64,000 nucleotides of DNA, taken from assembly GCA_024102915.1 (NCBI GenBank), contig JAGFJG010000040.1, positions 1-64,000 on the forward strand, in the 5' to 3' direction. The notes below the pieces were generated by a model that saw nothing but the letters and a program-made list of their open reading frames with translations, did no database searches and was not told the origin of the DNA. The position numbers and the translations under genes are program-made. Numbering within the stretch: the stretch's first letter is position 1; each line of letters opens with the position of its first letter. Shown piece by piece: positions 17,247 through 26,557 of the stretch. The stretch comes from Caldilineales bacterium (GTDB taxonomy: Bacteria; Chloroflexota; Anaerolineae; J102).

Positions 17247-18701
17247 CTAGAATTCGTATCGTACCGTGTAACTGATCGTCTGCGAGCCTTTGGCCGGGAC
17301 AGTCACAATCCACTCGATCGTATTGCTGTCGGTCTTGGTGAAATCCTCATTGTTGGTGTCGATGATCTCCCAATCCGACCAGCGGCTGAGATGCTCGACC
17401 ACCCGGATATCGACGGCCTCGTCTTCTTTCTGATTGCGCAGTGTGATTTCGTAGCTTTCTTCCACCACGCGGTCGCCGATGCGGTTGAAGTTGGTCTGCT
17501 TGCGCTCGCCCACCAGATCGAATGCCTGGCCGATCACCAATGTGACATCCTCACCTTTGGGCGTGTGGTCGATGCTATCCTCGCCAATCAGCAGGGGCGA
17601 GCCGTCCACATCAGCCTGATACATACGGATCGTGCCCTTGGGCAATTGGGCATCGACGCCATCTTCGCCGGTGTTGAAGGTCAGGGACACATCCACTTTG
17701 GTCTGGCCGGTCTGACCATAGCCGGGGTCGAAGATGGGGCCGTAGGCCATGTACGGCTGTGAGGCGTCGTAGATGAATTCCTTGTTCGCCGGAACGCCCG
17801 CAGCGCTTACGAACTCCACCTGCTTGGTCTGATTGTCCTTGAGTGTGACCGGGCGGTTGATCTCGTACAGGTGATATTCGAAGAATTCACGCTGCGAAAC
17901 CTGCGGCGCCGGCGCGGCGGCTGCCATCGCCCTTTCCTCCACAACCATGTCGTAATAGACCTGCGGTTCCTGCACCCGATTGATGTCGCCGGCCACGAGC
18001 TTGAGTCGGGCATCTTCATAGGTCGCGCCGCTGCGATTATCCAGCGTCACCCAGCCGGTCAGGTCCAGGCTTTCATTGTCCTGAGCCAGCACCAGCACAT
18101 AGTCCGCCGCCCAATTCAGGCCGTTGGTAAGATAGGCGATCTCGGCATTGTGGTTGCCGGACTCGGTGGCGTTCACCATCCACACCAGCGTGGGCTTGGT
18201 GATCAGTCCATCCGGCAGGGCGGGGAAGCTGTATTGCTGGATCTGCTCGAACTTGACGACGACCACGCCGCCATCTTCCTCTTGCAGGATTACATCGCCC
18301 TGGCCGCTGAGCAGCGTGCCTTCATACACCGTGCCATCCTGGGTGACAACCCGGATCGGTTGGTCGATGTATTTTTCCAGCAGCTTTTGCGAACCGACGA
18401 TGTCGTACTCGTAATTCTGTTCGAGCACGACGGCATCGGGGTCGGTCAGCGATTTGAAATAGACCGTTTCGGGGATGATGGCCGATGGCACATCGGTGAC
18501 GGCGACATTGTTCACGCCCTCATCCAGATCGAACTGGCGGGACTCTTTGACCAGAGCAATGTTGCTGTTGTAGACGGTGAGGTCGACGCCATCGCCCTGG
18601 GCGCCCACGCGGGTTGGGGATGTGGCAGCCAGAGCCAGAACGAGTCCGGCGGAAACGATAACCGCTCCGGCTGCGAGTGAAATCAGGATATTTTTCTTCA
18701 T
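17247..18701 (-). CDS. Secreted DUF4139 domain protein
   Basis: A 484-residue protein with a signal peptide or N-terminal anchor (about residues 5-27, AAGAVIVSAGLVLALAA, then an AQG cleavage-like site). The body matches the DUF4139 pattern. It has a start VDLTVYNSNIALVKESRQF, then VPSAIIPETVYFKS, a central ITKPTLVWMVNATESGNHNAEIAY segment, LNWAADYVLVL, and a C-terminal VEESYEITLRNQKEDEAVDI and ETISYTVRY-like end. The family is a beta-rich extracytoplasmic protein of unknown function. The gene is convergent with transketolase and separated from the creatininase-like gene by about 100 bases. Confidence 0.85.
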   Translation of the reverse strand: MKKNILISLAAGAVIVSAGLVLALAATSPTRVGAQGDGVDLTVYNSNIALVKESRQFDLDEGVNNVAVTDVPSAIIPETVYFKSLTDPDAVVLEQNYEYDIVGSQKLLEKYIDQPIRVVTQDGTVYEGTLLSGQGDVILQEEDGGVVVVKFEQIQQYSFPALPDGLITKPTLVWMVNATESGNHNAEIAYLTNGLNWAADYVLVLAQDNESLDLTGWVTLDNRSGATYEDARLKLVAGDINRVQEPQVYYDMVVEERAMAAAAPAPQVSQREFFEYHLYEINRPVTLKDNQTKQVEFVSAAGVPANKEFIYDASQPYMAYGPIFDPGYGQTGQTKVDVSLTFNTGEDGVDAQLPKGTIRMYQADVDGSPLLIGEDSIDHTPKGEDVTLVIGQAFDLVGERKQTNFNRIGDRVVEESYEITLRNQKEDEAVDIRVVEHLSRWSDWEIIDTNNEDFTKTDSNTIEWIVTVPAKGSQTISYTVRYEF

Positions 18702-18800
18702 TGTGTTGTCTCCTCCATGAGAGTATTGGCTGTTCGATTCAACTATTCGACGCCCCGCATGCTCGCATTGTTCCCAAACGGCTGCACAACGCTCAACCGC

Positions 18801-19529
18801 TCACCCCATTTGCAGCCACTTTATCAGGAATTCGTGCAGGCGCTCGGTGCTGACACGGCCAACTTCGACGCTGGCATGGCGGGCATCGATGCCGAGCAAC
18901 CCGTAAAGGGGGTGATCGACGTATTCATCCTCCATCCAATTGACGGTCTTTCCGGCAGGGCTGATGGGTTCCTCGTGCGCCAATAGTTCGTCGAACGCCA
19001 CAGTGTCGGGGTGAAGATAGAGCATGGCCGAGGTTTCGTAGTATGCGGCGTGGTCGCCGCCGACGCCAGGAGCCTGGTTCTCGATCAGCGCCAACACCTG
19101 CATGCGCCCGCCCCGCACCAAGTAGTCGGTGACTGCTGGGTCGATGAATTCCCAGCGATTGGGATAATGCCCGGACAGCAGGATCGCCTTCTCGTAGCCG
19201 TTGCGTTCGAACCCTGCCAGTAACTCGGTCACGATCGTGATCATCGCTCGCGCCGACACCATGTAAGTCGAAGGCCATTCGGTATGCCCGCCGCCGCTGC
19301 CGAAATAGACCGGCGGATACACGACTCCACCGACCTTCTGCGCCAGCCCGACCAGTTGTTCGTGCGCCTTCAGCCCATCCAATCCCAGCGGATTATGATG
19401 GCCATGCCACTCGATCGCCCCGAACGGCACAAAGATAGCGGGCAACGATTTCCTGGCGGCATTGACCTCGGCCGGGCGCATGAATTCCAGCCGGACTTCA
19501 CTGTCCATACTATCCGTGAATACGCCCAT
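18801..19529 (-). CDS. Creatininase-family amidohydrolase
   Basis: A 242-residue protein. FVPFGAIEWHGHHNPLGLDG corresponds to the metal-binding GS-EQHG-HLP-TD region of creatininase, SGHYPNRW to the GHGGN loop, and GGDHAAYYETSAMLYLHP to the HAGE-ETS motif, each with substitutions (for example Tyr-Pro in the GGN position). The family cleaves cyclic amides or formamides with Zn/Mn. The substrate here is unknown. The start 19529 is chosen because AAGG stands just upstream and the upstream gene stops 11 bases before; an earlier ATG at 19568 would overlap that gene. Confidence 0.8.
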   Translation of the reverse strand: MGVFTDSMDSEVRLEFMRPAEVNAARKSLPAIFVPFGAIEWHGHHNPLGLDGLKAHEQLVGLAQKVGGVVYPPVYFGSGGGHTEWPSTYMVSARAMITIVTELLAGFERNGYEKAILLSGHYPNRWEFIDPAVTDYLVRGGRMQVLALIENQAPGVGGDHAAYYETSAMLYLHPDTVAFDELLAHEEPISPAGKTVNWMEDEYVDHPLYGLLGIDARHASVEVGRVSTERLHEFLIKWLQMG

Positions 19530-19539
19530 TTCTGTCGCC

Positions 19540-20325
19540 TTAGCGCTTCGTCGGTCGGGCGGCCACAATCAGCCGGGGACTGTCACTCTGCCAGGGTGAG
19601 AGTTGATGGTCGCCGAAGAAATTCAGTCGCTCAAATCCGGCCATCCGTAACAGCAAACTCAGTTCTCGCCGGAAAAGGATGCGCATGGGGAAGGTGGTGG
19701 CAATACGCCGCACAACGCCCTCGGCATCGACTTCATCGTAAAAGATATTCATCTTGATGACCTGATCGGCGAAATCCGCCCAACCCGATCGCAGGACGTG
19801 CACCAGATTACCCGTCTCTTCGTCCTCATAGCTGGCCGAAAGTTCGATGCTGCCGTCCGCTTCGGTGATGGCAAAGAGTTCGGGATTTTCGACATCAAGA
19901 ACGAGGTGGCCGTCGGGTTGGAGATGTCGTCGCCAACATCGCAACGCATTCAGTTGATCCTGCTCGTCAATCAAGTGCAGGAAGGTGTTGTAGGCGCAGT
20001 AGATCAACGGAAAGCGTGAGTCCAGCTCGAAATCCCGAAAATCCGCCTGCACCCATTTCACCCGATTATCAAGGCTCATCCCCTGCTGGCGGCGGGCGGC
20101 CATCTCCAGCATTTCCTGCGAACTATCGACGCCGACCACATCGTAACCCGCTTGCGCCAGGGGCAGCGCCACCCGGCCTGTGCCTACGCCCACCTCCAGG
20201 ATCGGCCCGCCCGTCTCCTGAGCGAAGGTCTGCATCATGCCGATATCCTCTTCGATCTCACCGTGGGCCTGATCATAATATCGGGCAATCGGGTCATATG
20301 AATGCGGCCTGCTCATGGCCGACAT
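19540..20325 (-). CDS. Class I SAM-dependent methyltransferase
   Basis: About 261 residues from the ATG at 20325 (another at 20316). The glycine-rich SAM motif I is ILEVGVGTGRVALPLA, followed by VVGVDSSQEMLEMA (acidic loop after beta 2), VQADFRDFEL and a hydrophobic strand LIYCAYNTFLHLI. The C-terminal half is a beta-rich segment with HVLRSGWADFADQ and LSLLLRMAGFERLNFFGD. The substrate is unknown. It precedes the creatininase-family gene on the same strand, probably co-transcribed. A longer frame back to 20400 is less likely to be used. Confidence 0.82.
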   Translation of the reverse strand: MSAMSRPHSYDPIARYYDQAHGEIEEDIGMMQTFAQETGGPILEVGVGTGRVALPLAQAGYDVVGVDSSQEMLEMAARRQQGMSLDNRVKWVQADFRDFELDSRFPLIYCAYNTFLHLIDEQDQLNALRCWRRHLQPDGHLVLDVENPELFAITEADGSIELSASYEDEETGNLVHVLRSGWADFADQVIKMNIFYDEVDAEGVVRRIATTFPMRILFRRELSLLLRMAGFERLNFFGDHQLSPWQSDSPRLIVAARPTKR

Positions 20326-20534
20326 CGTAGCATAGACGAATAGCCTGATCAATTGCCGCACATGCCGCAAAGGACTATAATAGGCCGGTCGTATCCGCAT
20401 CTGCCGAGTTCAATTCACGGACTGCCAATGATCTCCCCCAACAGTTCAGCGGGGATTATGAGGATTTTGTGCACGGCGGACGGACAATGCTCCTTTCAAA
20501 TCACTTTCCCCCAATTAATCCGACGGAGAAGGAC

Positions 20535-21686
20535 ATGGCCGACATCGATATTTTCGCAAGTTATGTAAATGGAATCGACGCTCTCTTAACGCCGTCGGAT
20601 CCCCGACTAGAAACCGCCCGCAGCCGCGATGGCGAAGCCGTGAAACCGCCATCGCCATTCGATGATGCGCAAATTCTGCAAGCGCAACAGCTTCTGCAGC
20701 AACAGCCTCAGGTGGTTGTGGAGCTGCTGAATCGCTGGCAGGCGGCAACCACCGCCCAGAGTCGCAGCGTGGAAGAAGTGCGCATCCTGGGTTCTGCCGC
20801 CGCCGATCTGGCGATGGCGGAACGATTACTCTACGGCGTCGTGGACGAGAGCGAGATTGTAGAGGCGGTCGAGCGCAGCGACACCACCGGCGGCGACGAA
20901 GAGACGATCCGTCTTGCCCTCACCAACCCGGAAGCTCTGCTGACCCCGGCCAGGCTGCCCGGCGCTTATCGCGCCCCCGAAGACGCTCGCGATGCGCTGT
21001 TGGCCGCGACTTACGCCAGCCTGGAAGGCATCAAGCAAGGGGCTGCCGACGCCAGCGTCGATGCCATCACCGGCCTATTGTCGCGCGACCTGCTGCTATT
21101 GAAGGAAGCTGCTGAATTCGTCAGCAAGGATCTGGTCGATCAATTGCTCGACATCTCCATTTCGGTTGTCAAATCTGCGGTCGAATACCTGCTTTCCGCC
21201 ACCGACAAGCTCAAATTGCTGATGACGCCTCAAGCCCAACAGCAGATGATCGATGGCGCTCTCGACCTGCTGGACAAGATTGGCGATGATAAGAGCGTGA
21301 TGATCGGTCTGGGTAAGTTGCTGGCGACTGATGCCGTCTATAACGAGGCAAGCGGTTGGATACGCGGCTATACCGGCTCGATGGAAGCGATGCCGCCACT
21401 GACCGAGCAAATCGTAGCGCTTCAGGGCAGTTACGCCGGGCGGGTGAAGCTGTTGAAGTCAATCGCCAAAGGCCTGGCAATTGCCGGACGACTCTTAGCC
21501 CTCGGGACCGTGACGATCGCCTGGGCGCCGCTGGCTATCGTCGGCGCTTACATCGCCATGGTCGCCTATGCCCTGTATAGCGCCTTCGACCACATCGATT
21601 CCACTCGTTTCCCCTATTTCGACCGGGTTGTCGGCGTGCGCACTGTTGTGCAACAGGGACTGGCAGTCTCCCCCGCCGCCGGTTGA
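20535..21686 (+). CDS. Helical protein of unknown function
   Basis: A 383-residue protein from ATG 20535, which has GGAGAAGGA directly upstream; the open frame back to 20469 lacks one. The sequence is nearly all helical, rich in Ala, Leu and Gln (ILQAQQLLQQQPQVVVELLN), with no Cys and several acidic helices. Near the C-terminus one or two hydrophobic segments (RLLALGTVTIAWAPLAIVGA, then MVAYALYSAF) could insert in the membrane. No catalytic motif is recognised. It lies divergently from the methyltransferase gene and 36 bases before lgt, so it may share a transcript with lgt. Confidence 0.6.
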   Translation: MADIDIFASYVNGIDALLTPSDPRLETARSRDGEAVKPPSPFDDAQILQAQQLLQQQPQVVVELLNRWQAATTAQSRSVEEVRILGSAAADLAMAERLLYGVVDESEIVEAVERSDTTGGDEETIRLALTNPEALLTPARLPGAYRAPEDARDALLAATYASLEGIKQGAADASVDAITGLLSRDLLLLKEAAEFVSKDLVDQLLDISISVVKSAVEYLLSATDKLKLLMTPQAQQQMIDGALDLLDKIGDDKSVMIGLGKLLATDAVYNEASGWIRGYTGSMEAMPPLTEQIVALQGSYAGRVKLLKSIAKGLAIAGRLLALGTVTIAWAPLAIVGAYIAMVAYALYSAFDHIDSTRFPYFDRVVGVRTVVQQGLAVSPAAG

Positions 21687-21722
21687 TCTCATCTTTTAGT
21701 CTATAGCCACCAGGAGAAGTTC

Positions 21723-22574
21723 ATGGATCCAGTCTTATTCAGTCTCGGCCCCTTGCAGGTGCATTGGTATGGGGTGCTTATCGTTGGCGGCGCTGTATTG
21801 GGCGCTTTGCTAGCGGCGCAGATCGCAAAATGGAAGGGGCGAAACCCGGAGCACATCTGGAATATGCTGATTGTGATCCTGCTCTTTGGGATTATCGGCG
21901 CTCGCCTCTATCACGTGTTCTCACGCCCGGCGGGCGGCTTTGTGGGCTGGGATTACTATCGTGAACACCCGATCGACATCATCGCTTTTTGGAATGGCGG
22001 ATTTCGGGGGCTGGGAATCTATGGCGGCATTGTTGGCGGAGTGCTCGGCGTGGCTGTGTACACCGCCTGGCAAAAACTCAACTTCCTGGAATGGTTGGAT
22101 ATCACGATTCCTGGCGTGCTGCTGGCGCAGGCCATCGGCCGTTGGGGGAATTATGTCAACCAGGAATTGTATGGGCCGCCCACCGATCTACCCTGGGGCA
22201 TCAGCATAGACTGCACCCATCGCTATGGCGACTTCATGTGCCCCCCCGTTGGCACAGTCGCTGCCACCGCCCGCTTCCACCCGACCTTTCTCTATGAATC
22301 GTTGTGGAACTTCGTCGGCGCAGGGCTGGCGGTGCTGATCATTCGTCGCCTCAACACACGTCTGCGCAACGGTGACATCCTCTTCTTCTATCTTATCTGG
22401 TATCCCCTCGGTCGATTCTGGATCGAACTCTTCTTCCGGCCCGATGCCTGGACGCTTGGCGCTCTGCCCACCGCCTCGGCCATCTCGCTTGTCTCGGTGG
22501 TGTTCGGCGTCGGCGGTATCCTGTTCAATCATCTCGTGCGAAAGGAGCCTACCCCCGCCCCGATTAAACGGTAA
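21723..22574 (+). CDS. lgt: Prolipoprotein diacylglyceryl transferase
   Basis: A 283-residue polytopic membrane enzyme that moves diacylglycerol from phosphatidylglycerol to the lipobox Cys of prolipoproteins. The signature GRWGNYVNQELYG (family: GRIGNFxNxE) is present. So are the N-terminal LGPLQVHWYGVLIVGG, FWNGGFRGLGIYGGIVGG, and HPTFLYESLWNF near the C-terminus. SD caggagaag precedes ATG 21723. The next gene encodes a lipoprotein, a plausible substrate. Confidence 0.95.
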   Translation: MDPVLFSLGPLQVHWYGVLIVGGAVLGALLAAQIAKWKGRNPEHIWNMLIVILLFGIIGARLYHVFSRPAGGFVGWDYYREHPIDIIAFWNGGFRGLGIYGGIVGGVLGVAVYTAWQKLNFLEWLDITIPGVLLAQAIGRWGNYVNQELYGPPTDLPWGISIDCTHRYGDFMCPPVGTVAATARFHPTFLYESLWNFVGAGLAVLIIRRLNTRLRNGDILFFYLIWYPLGRFWIELFFRPDAWTLGALPTASAISLVSVVFGVGGILFNHLVRKEPTPAPIKR

Positions 22575-22600
22575 CGTTTTTCAAATAGCCGCATCTCAAG

Positions 22601-22631
22601 ACCAGGCGTTCGTTCAAGCGCCTGGTTTTTT
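22601..22631 (+). terminator. Terminator after lgt
   Basis: ACCAGGCG (22601-22608) pairs with CGCCTGGT (22619-22626), followed by a T-run to 22631. Confidence 0.8.
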
Positions 22632-22661
22632 ATAATCTTGTTTTCAGGAGACACTCACACA

Positions 22662-23087
22662 ATGAAACGAATTCTCCCAATCGCATTCCTGCTCCTCACC
22701 CTGGCCCTGCTTCTGGTTGCCTGCGGAGGCGCTGCCGACAACGCACCAGTGGCCGAAGCCGTCGATCCGGCGAGTCTGCCGGTCACTGTGCAGGCGGCAG
22801 ATGTCAATGCTCTGCTCGACAACCCCGACGTCGTGCTGATCGACGTGCGCGAGCCGGACGAATATGCAGCCGGACATATCCCCGGCGCCACCCTCATTCC
22901 CCTGGGCAGCATCCCCAGCCGCATGTCCGAAATCCCCGCCGACAAAACCGTTATCGCAGTCTGCCGCTCCGGCAATCGCAGCGGGCAAGCCACGCAATTT
23001 CTGCGCGACCAGGGATTCGACAATGTCCACAACATGGACGGCGGCATGATCGCCTGGGAGCAGGCGGGTTATCAGGTAGAGAAATAG
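22662..23087 (+). CDS. Rhodanese-domain lipoprotein
   Basis: A 141-residue protein starting at ATG 22662, 11 bases after AGGAG. The signal peptide ends in the lipobox LLVAC, so the mature protein is lipid-anchored outside the membrane. The single rhodanese domain shows VLIDVREPDEYAAGHIPGA and the active-site loop VCRSGNRSGQA, whose Cys would carry a persulfide or act in thiol/sulfur transfer. The substrate is unknown. Confidence 0.9.
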   Translation: MKRILPIAFLLLTLALLLVACGGAADNAPVAEAVDPASLPVTVQAADVNALLDNPDVVLIDVREPDEYAAGHIPGATLIPLGSIPSRMSEIPADKTVIAVCRSGNRSGQATQFLRDQGFDNVHNMDGGMIAWEQAGYQVEK

Positions 23088-23126
23088 CTTGTCGCCGCAG
23101 ACTCTTTCCGACGCAATCCGACCTTA

Positions 23127-23163
23127 CGCCCTCGATAGCGCTGACTATCGAGGGCGTTTTTTT
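23127..23163 (+). terminator. Terminator after the rhodanese gene
   Basis: A perfect 12-bp stem (23127-23138 with 23145-23156), a 6-nt loop and a run of eight T. Confidence 0.9.
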
Positions 23164-23231
23164 GGGATTTTTCCGGCGGCCATTGCGCTAACGCCGGATG
23201 AGGGCGACCTAAACGAAACCAATATCGGATA

Positions 23232-23295
23232 TTGACTGCAAGGGCGAGGTGGGATATACTCCGTGTGTTACCCCTCCCCCCAGGGGGTGGGATAG
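23232..23295 (+). promoter_or_regulatory. Copper operon promoter with CsoR-type operator
   Basis: TTGACT (23232-23237), a 17-bp spacer and TATACT (23255-23260) form a strong promoter. At 23267-23295, covering the expected start site, lies a G/C-tract palindrome, TTACCCCTCCCC then AGGGGGTGGGATA, which closely follows the pattern of known CsoR operators. Copper-free CsoR would block transcription here. Confidence 0.8.
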
Positions 23296-23321
23296 CTAAA
23301 ACCCTCAAAGGAGTCTTTACC

Positions 23322-23606
23322 GTGCAAGCCGATGTCAAGAAAGATGTATCAAACCGCCTGCGCAGTGTCGAAGGGCATGTGCGCGGCATCGAACGCATGG
23401 TGGAAGACGACGTCTACTGCATCGATGTGATGAAGCAGATCAAAGCTGTGCAAAACGCACTCGAACGCGTCAACAGCCTGATTCTGGCCAACCATCTCAA
23501 CACGTGCGTCACAACGGCCATCCGCAGCGACGATGAACGCGAACGCGAGCGCGTGATCGGAGAGATCACCCAGGTGTTCGACGCCACCGGCAAGCTAGGC
23601 CGTTGA
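23322..23606 (+). CDS. csoR: CsoR-family copper-sensing repressor
   Basis: A 94-residue helical repressor of the CsoR/RcnR family. It has the Cu(I) ligands Cys33 (YCIDV), His58 and Cys62 (NHLNTC), i.e. the C-H-C set of copper sensors. The segment RLRSVEGHVRGIERMVEDD is typical. The GTG start at 23322 with AAAGGAG eight bases upstream gives the usual length; an in-frame ATG at 23232 lies within the promoter. It is the first gene of the csoR-copZ-copA operon and likely represses it through the operator just upstream. Confidence 0.92.
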   Translation: MQADVKKDVSNRLRSVEGHVRGIERMVEDDVYCIDVMKQIKAVQNALERVNSLILANHLNTCVTTAIRSDDERERERVIGEITQVFDATGKLGR

Positions 23607-23640
23607 GCAAAACCATAAACGTATCTTCAGGAGACCAATC

Positions 23641-23844
23641 ATGAAAAAGACCCTCACCATTCCCACCATCACCTGCGGCCACTGTCTCAAATCGATCGAG
23701 CGCGAGCTGCACTTCGCTGAGGGCGTCGAATACGTCCAGGGCAATGTCGATAGCAAGGCCGTCATGGTCGATTACACCGATGACGCAGCCCTCGACAAAG
23801 CTCGCGGCGTTCTGGCCGAGGCTGGTTACGCACCGACGAACTGA
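23641..23844 (+). CDS. copZ: CopZ-like copper chaperone (HMA domain)
   Basis: A 67-residue heavy-metal-associated protein. The Cu-binding motif is TCGHC (usual MxCxxC; here Ile-Thr precedes the first Cys), followed by the amphipathic helix LKSIERELHFAEG and the strand VMVDYTDDAALDKA. It would hand Cu(I) to CopA or CsoR. AGGAG stands shortly before the ATG. It is 34 bases after csoR. Confidence 0.88.
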   Translation: MKKTLTIPTITCGHCLKSIERELHFAEGVEYVQGNVDSKAVMVDYTDDAALDKARGVLAEAGYAPTN

Positions 23845-23857
23845 GACAAAAGCAGGA

Positions 23858-23953
23858 AGCAGATGGCAGGTAGCAGGCAAGGCACGCTGCCGACCAACTG
23901 ACTACTGACCACTGAATTCTGATCACTCCACCACTGACTACCGCCCCTACCCA
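23858..23953 (+). repeat. Dispersed repeat between copZ and copA
   Basis: Words such as ctgactactgaccactgaa and ccaccactgactaccg belong to the cagtaatcagt family seen at 5026 and 55138. The repeat occupies nearly all of the gap, including the place where the copA ribosome-binding site should be. Confidence 0.65.
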
Positions 23954-26404
23954 ATGTCCGACCAAAAACTCGTCCTCCCCATCACCGGCATGACCTGCGC
24001 CAACTGTTCTGGCACGATTGAGCGCAATCTCAAACGCATGCCCGGCGTCAGCAACGCGTCCGTCAATCTGGCGACTGAACGCGCCACGGTGGAATACGAT
24101 GACAGCGCCGTAGCCGCATCCGATATCAGCCATCTGGTCGAGGAACTGGGCTACGGCGTGGCCACGGCTAAAGCCGATTTGCCGATTGCCGGCATGACCT
24201 GCGCCAACTGTTCGACCACCATCGAGCGCAATCTCAAACGCATGCCCGGCGTCGATGCGGCCACGGTCAACCTGGCGACCGAACACGCCACCGTCGCCTA
24301 CAACCCGGCTATGGTCGATGTACAGGCGATGAAAGACCTCGTCCACGATCTGGGCTACGAGGTGATCGAAACCGAGGGTTTGGGCGAAGAGGAAATGGTT
24401 GATGCCGAAAGGCAGGCGCGGCAATCTGAAATCCAGCGGCAGCGTCATTTGCTGATCGTCGGTCTGGCCTTCACCATTCCCTTGTTCCTGCTGTCGATGG
24501 CCCGTGATTTCGGATTGTTGGGCCATTGGGCGCACGCCGCCTGGGTGAACTGGCTGATGTGGGCGCTGGCCACGCCCGTGCAGTTCTACGTGGGCAAAGA
24601 TTACTACGTCAACGGCTACAAGGCGCTGAAAAATGGCGCGGCCAACATGGACGTGCTCATCGCCATGGGCTCGTCGGCGGCGTACTTCTATAGTGTGGCT
24701 GTCATCCTCGGCGGCCTCGTGGGATTGAATTTGGGCGATCACGTCTATTTCGAGACCTCGGCCATGATCATCACCCTGATCCGCGTGGGCAAATATCTGG
24801 AAGCGCGGGCCAAAGGCGCCACATCCGACGCCATCCGGGCGCTGATGGACCTTAGCCCCAAGACAGCGCGGGTGGAGCGAGACGGCCAGGAAACTGATAT
24901 CCCGGCCTCGCAAGTGCGTGTGGGCGATGTCGTGATCGTGCGGCCGGGCGAAGGCATTCCGGTCGATGGCGTCGTGCTATCCGGCCAGAGCGCCGTCGAT
25001 GAGTCGATGCTGACCGGCGAACCTATCCCGGTCGACAAGCAGCCCGACGATCAGGTGATCGGCGCAACCATCAACAAACAGGGCATGCTGCGCATCAAGG
25101 CCACGCGCGTGGGCAAGGAGACCGCCCTGGCCCAGATCATCCGCATGGTAGAAGAGGCGCAAGGCTCGAAAGCCCCGATCCAAAAGCTGGCCGATCGTGT
25201 TTCCGCCATCTTTGTGCCCGCGGTCATCGGCATCGCCCTGCTGACTTTCCTGGGCTGGTATTTCATCGGGCAGGCGGGATTCACAGCCGCTCTGATCAAC
25301 GCCACCGCCGTGCTGGTCATCGCCTGCCCCTGCGCGCTGGGTCTGGCTACGCCCACCGCCATCATGGTGGGAACCGGGCGCGGCGCGCAATACGGCATCC
25401 TGTTCAAAAACAGCGAAGCTTTGGAGCGGGCGGAACAGGTCGACACGGTCGCCTTTGATAAGACCGGCACGATCACCGAAGGCAAGCCCGTGCTTACCGA
25501 CATCTTCGTTACACCGGGCTGGCGACCGCCCTCGGCCAACGGCTATGAACCCGACCAGTATTTGCTGCACCTGGCCGCCAGCGCCGAGCGCGGCTCCGAG
25601 CATCCTTTGGGCGAGGCGATTGTGCAGGCCGCACGCGAGCGCAACCTGGAACTTGATCGACCCGATACGTTCGAGGCGATCACGGGCGCTGGCGTGCGGG
25701 CAAAAGTCAACGGTCTCGATGTGATGGTGGGGAGTTCACGGCTGGCCGGGTCCGGGGAAATGTCCGAGCAAATCGGCAATCTGGAAGCGGAAGGCAAAAC
25801 CGCCATGCTCGTCAGCGTCGATGACCGGACTGCTGGCGTTTTGGCCGTGGCCGATACGATCAAGCTCTCGTCGGCCAGTGCGATCAGACGCTTGCAGGAA
25901 CAGGATATCGACGTGGTCATGATCACCGGCGACAACAAGCGCACGGCGGCGGAGATCGCCGCACAGGCTGGCATCACGCATGTCATGGCCGAAGTCCTGC
26001 CCGAAGATAAAGCGGACGCCGTCAAACAGTTGCAGCAATCGTCCGGCGATAAGGCGCAGGCGACCGTCGCCATGGTGGGCGATGGCATCAACGACGCGCC
26101 CGCGCTGGCGCAGGCGGACGTCAGTATCGCCATGGGCACGGGTACGGACGTGGCGATGGCGACCGCGGATGTGACGTTGATGAGCGGGGATTTACAGGGC
26201 GTGCCCAGAGCGCTGACGCTCAGCCGCCGCACCATGAAAACCATTCGCCAGAATCTTTTCTGGGCCTTTTTCTACAACGTGATCGGCATCCCCCTGGCGG
26301 CACTCGGCTTTTTGAATCCCATCTTTGCCGCCGGGGCCATGGCCTTCAGCAGCGTGTTCGTGGTGACGAATTCGCTTCGCCTGCGCCGGGTGAAATTGCA
26401 GTAG
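23954..26404 (+). CDS. copA: CopA-type P1B copper-transporting ATPase
   Basis: An 816-residue Cu(I)-exporting P-type ATPase. Two N-terminal HMA domains carry [15 protein letters not shown] (Cys15, Cys18) and [15 protein letters not shown] (Cys83, Cys86). They are followed by eight membrane segments, the TGE phosphatase motif ([15 protein letters not shown]), the metal-binding CPC at 458-460 ([14 protein letters not shown]), the phosphorylated Asp502 ([12 protein letters not shown]), [13 protein letters not shown] and the hinge [20 protein letters not shown]. The two HMA domains are almost identical over 20 residues, pointing to a recent internal duplication or conversion. Confidence 0.95.
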   Translation: MSDQKLVLPITGMTCANCSGTIERNLKRMPGVSNASVNLATERATVEYDDSAVAASDISHLVEELGYGVATAKADLPIAGMTCANCSTTIERNLKRMPGVDAATVNLATEHATVAYNPAMVDVQAMKDLVHDLGYEVIETEGLGEEEMVDAERQARQSEIQRQRHLLIVGLAFTIPLFLLSMARDFGLLGHWAHAAWVNWLMWALATPVQFYVGKDYYVNGYKALKNGAANMDVLIAMGSSAAYFYSVAVILGGLVGLNLGDHVYFETSAMIITLIRVGKYLEARAKGATSDAIRALMDLSPKTARVERDGQETDIPASQVRVGDVVIVRPGEGIPVDGVVLSGQSAVDESMLTGEPIPVDKQPDDQVIGATINKQGMLRIKATRVGKETALAQIIRMVEEAQGSKAPIQKLADRVSAIFVPAVIGIALLTFLGWYFIGQAGFTAALINATAVLVIACPCALGLATPTAIMVGTGRGAQYGILFKNSEALERAEQVDTVAFDKTGTITEGKPVLTDIFVTPGWRPPSANGYEPDQYLLHLAASAERGSEHPLGEAIVQAARERNLELDRPDTFEAITGAGVRAKVNGLDVMVGSSRLAGSGEMSEQIGNLEAEGKTAMLVSVDDRTAGVLAVADTIKLSSASAIRRLQEQDIDVVMITGDNKRTAAEIAAQAGITHVMAEVLPEDKADAVKQLQQSSGDKAQATVAMVGDGINDAPALAQADVSIAMGTGTDVAMATADVTLMSGDLQGVPRALTLSRRTMKTIRQNLFWAFFYNVIGIPLAALGFLNPIFAAGAMAFSSVFVVTNSLRLRRVKLQ

Positions 26405-26557
26405 CCGTCAATCGGGAAGGGATTGTGGGGACGGGAATAGTTTGAGCGAGTTGCGCTAGTATCCAACCCATGTGTTGAGATAGGAATCACATCCCCTCGC
26501 GTGGTATCCTCTCTCCAATTCTATCGGTAATCGCTCTCCCACTCCATCACTCCACAC

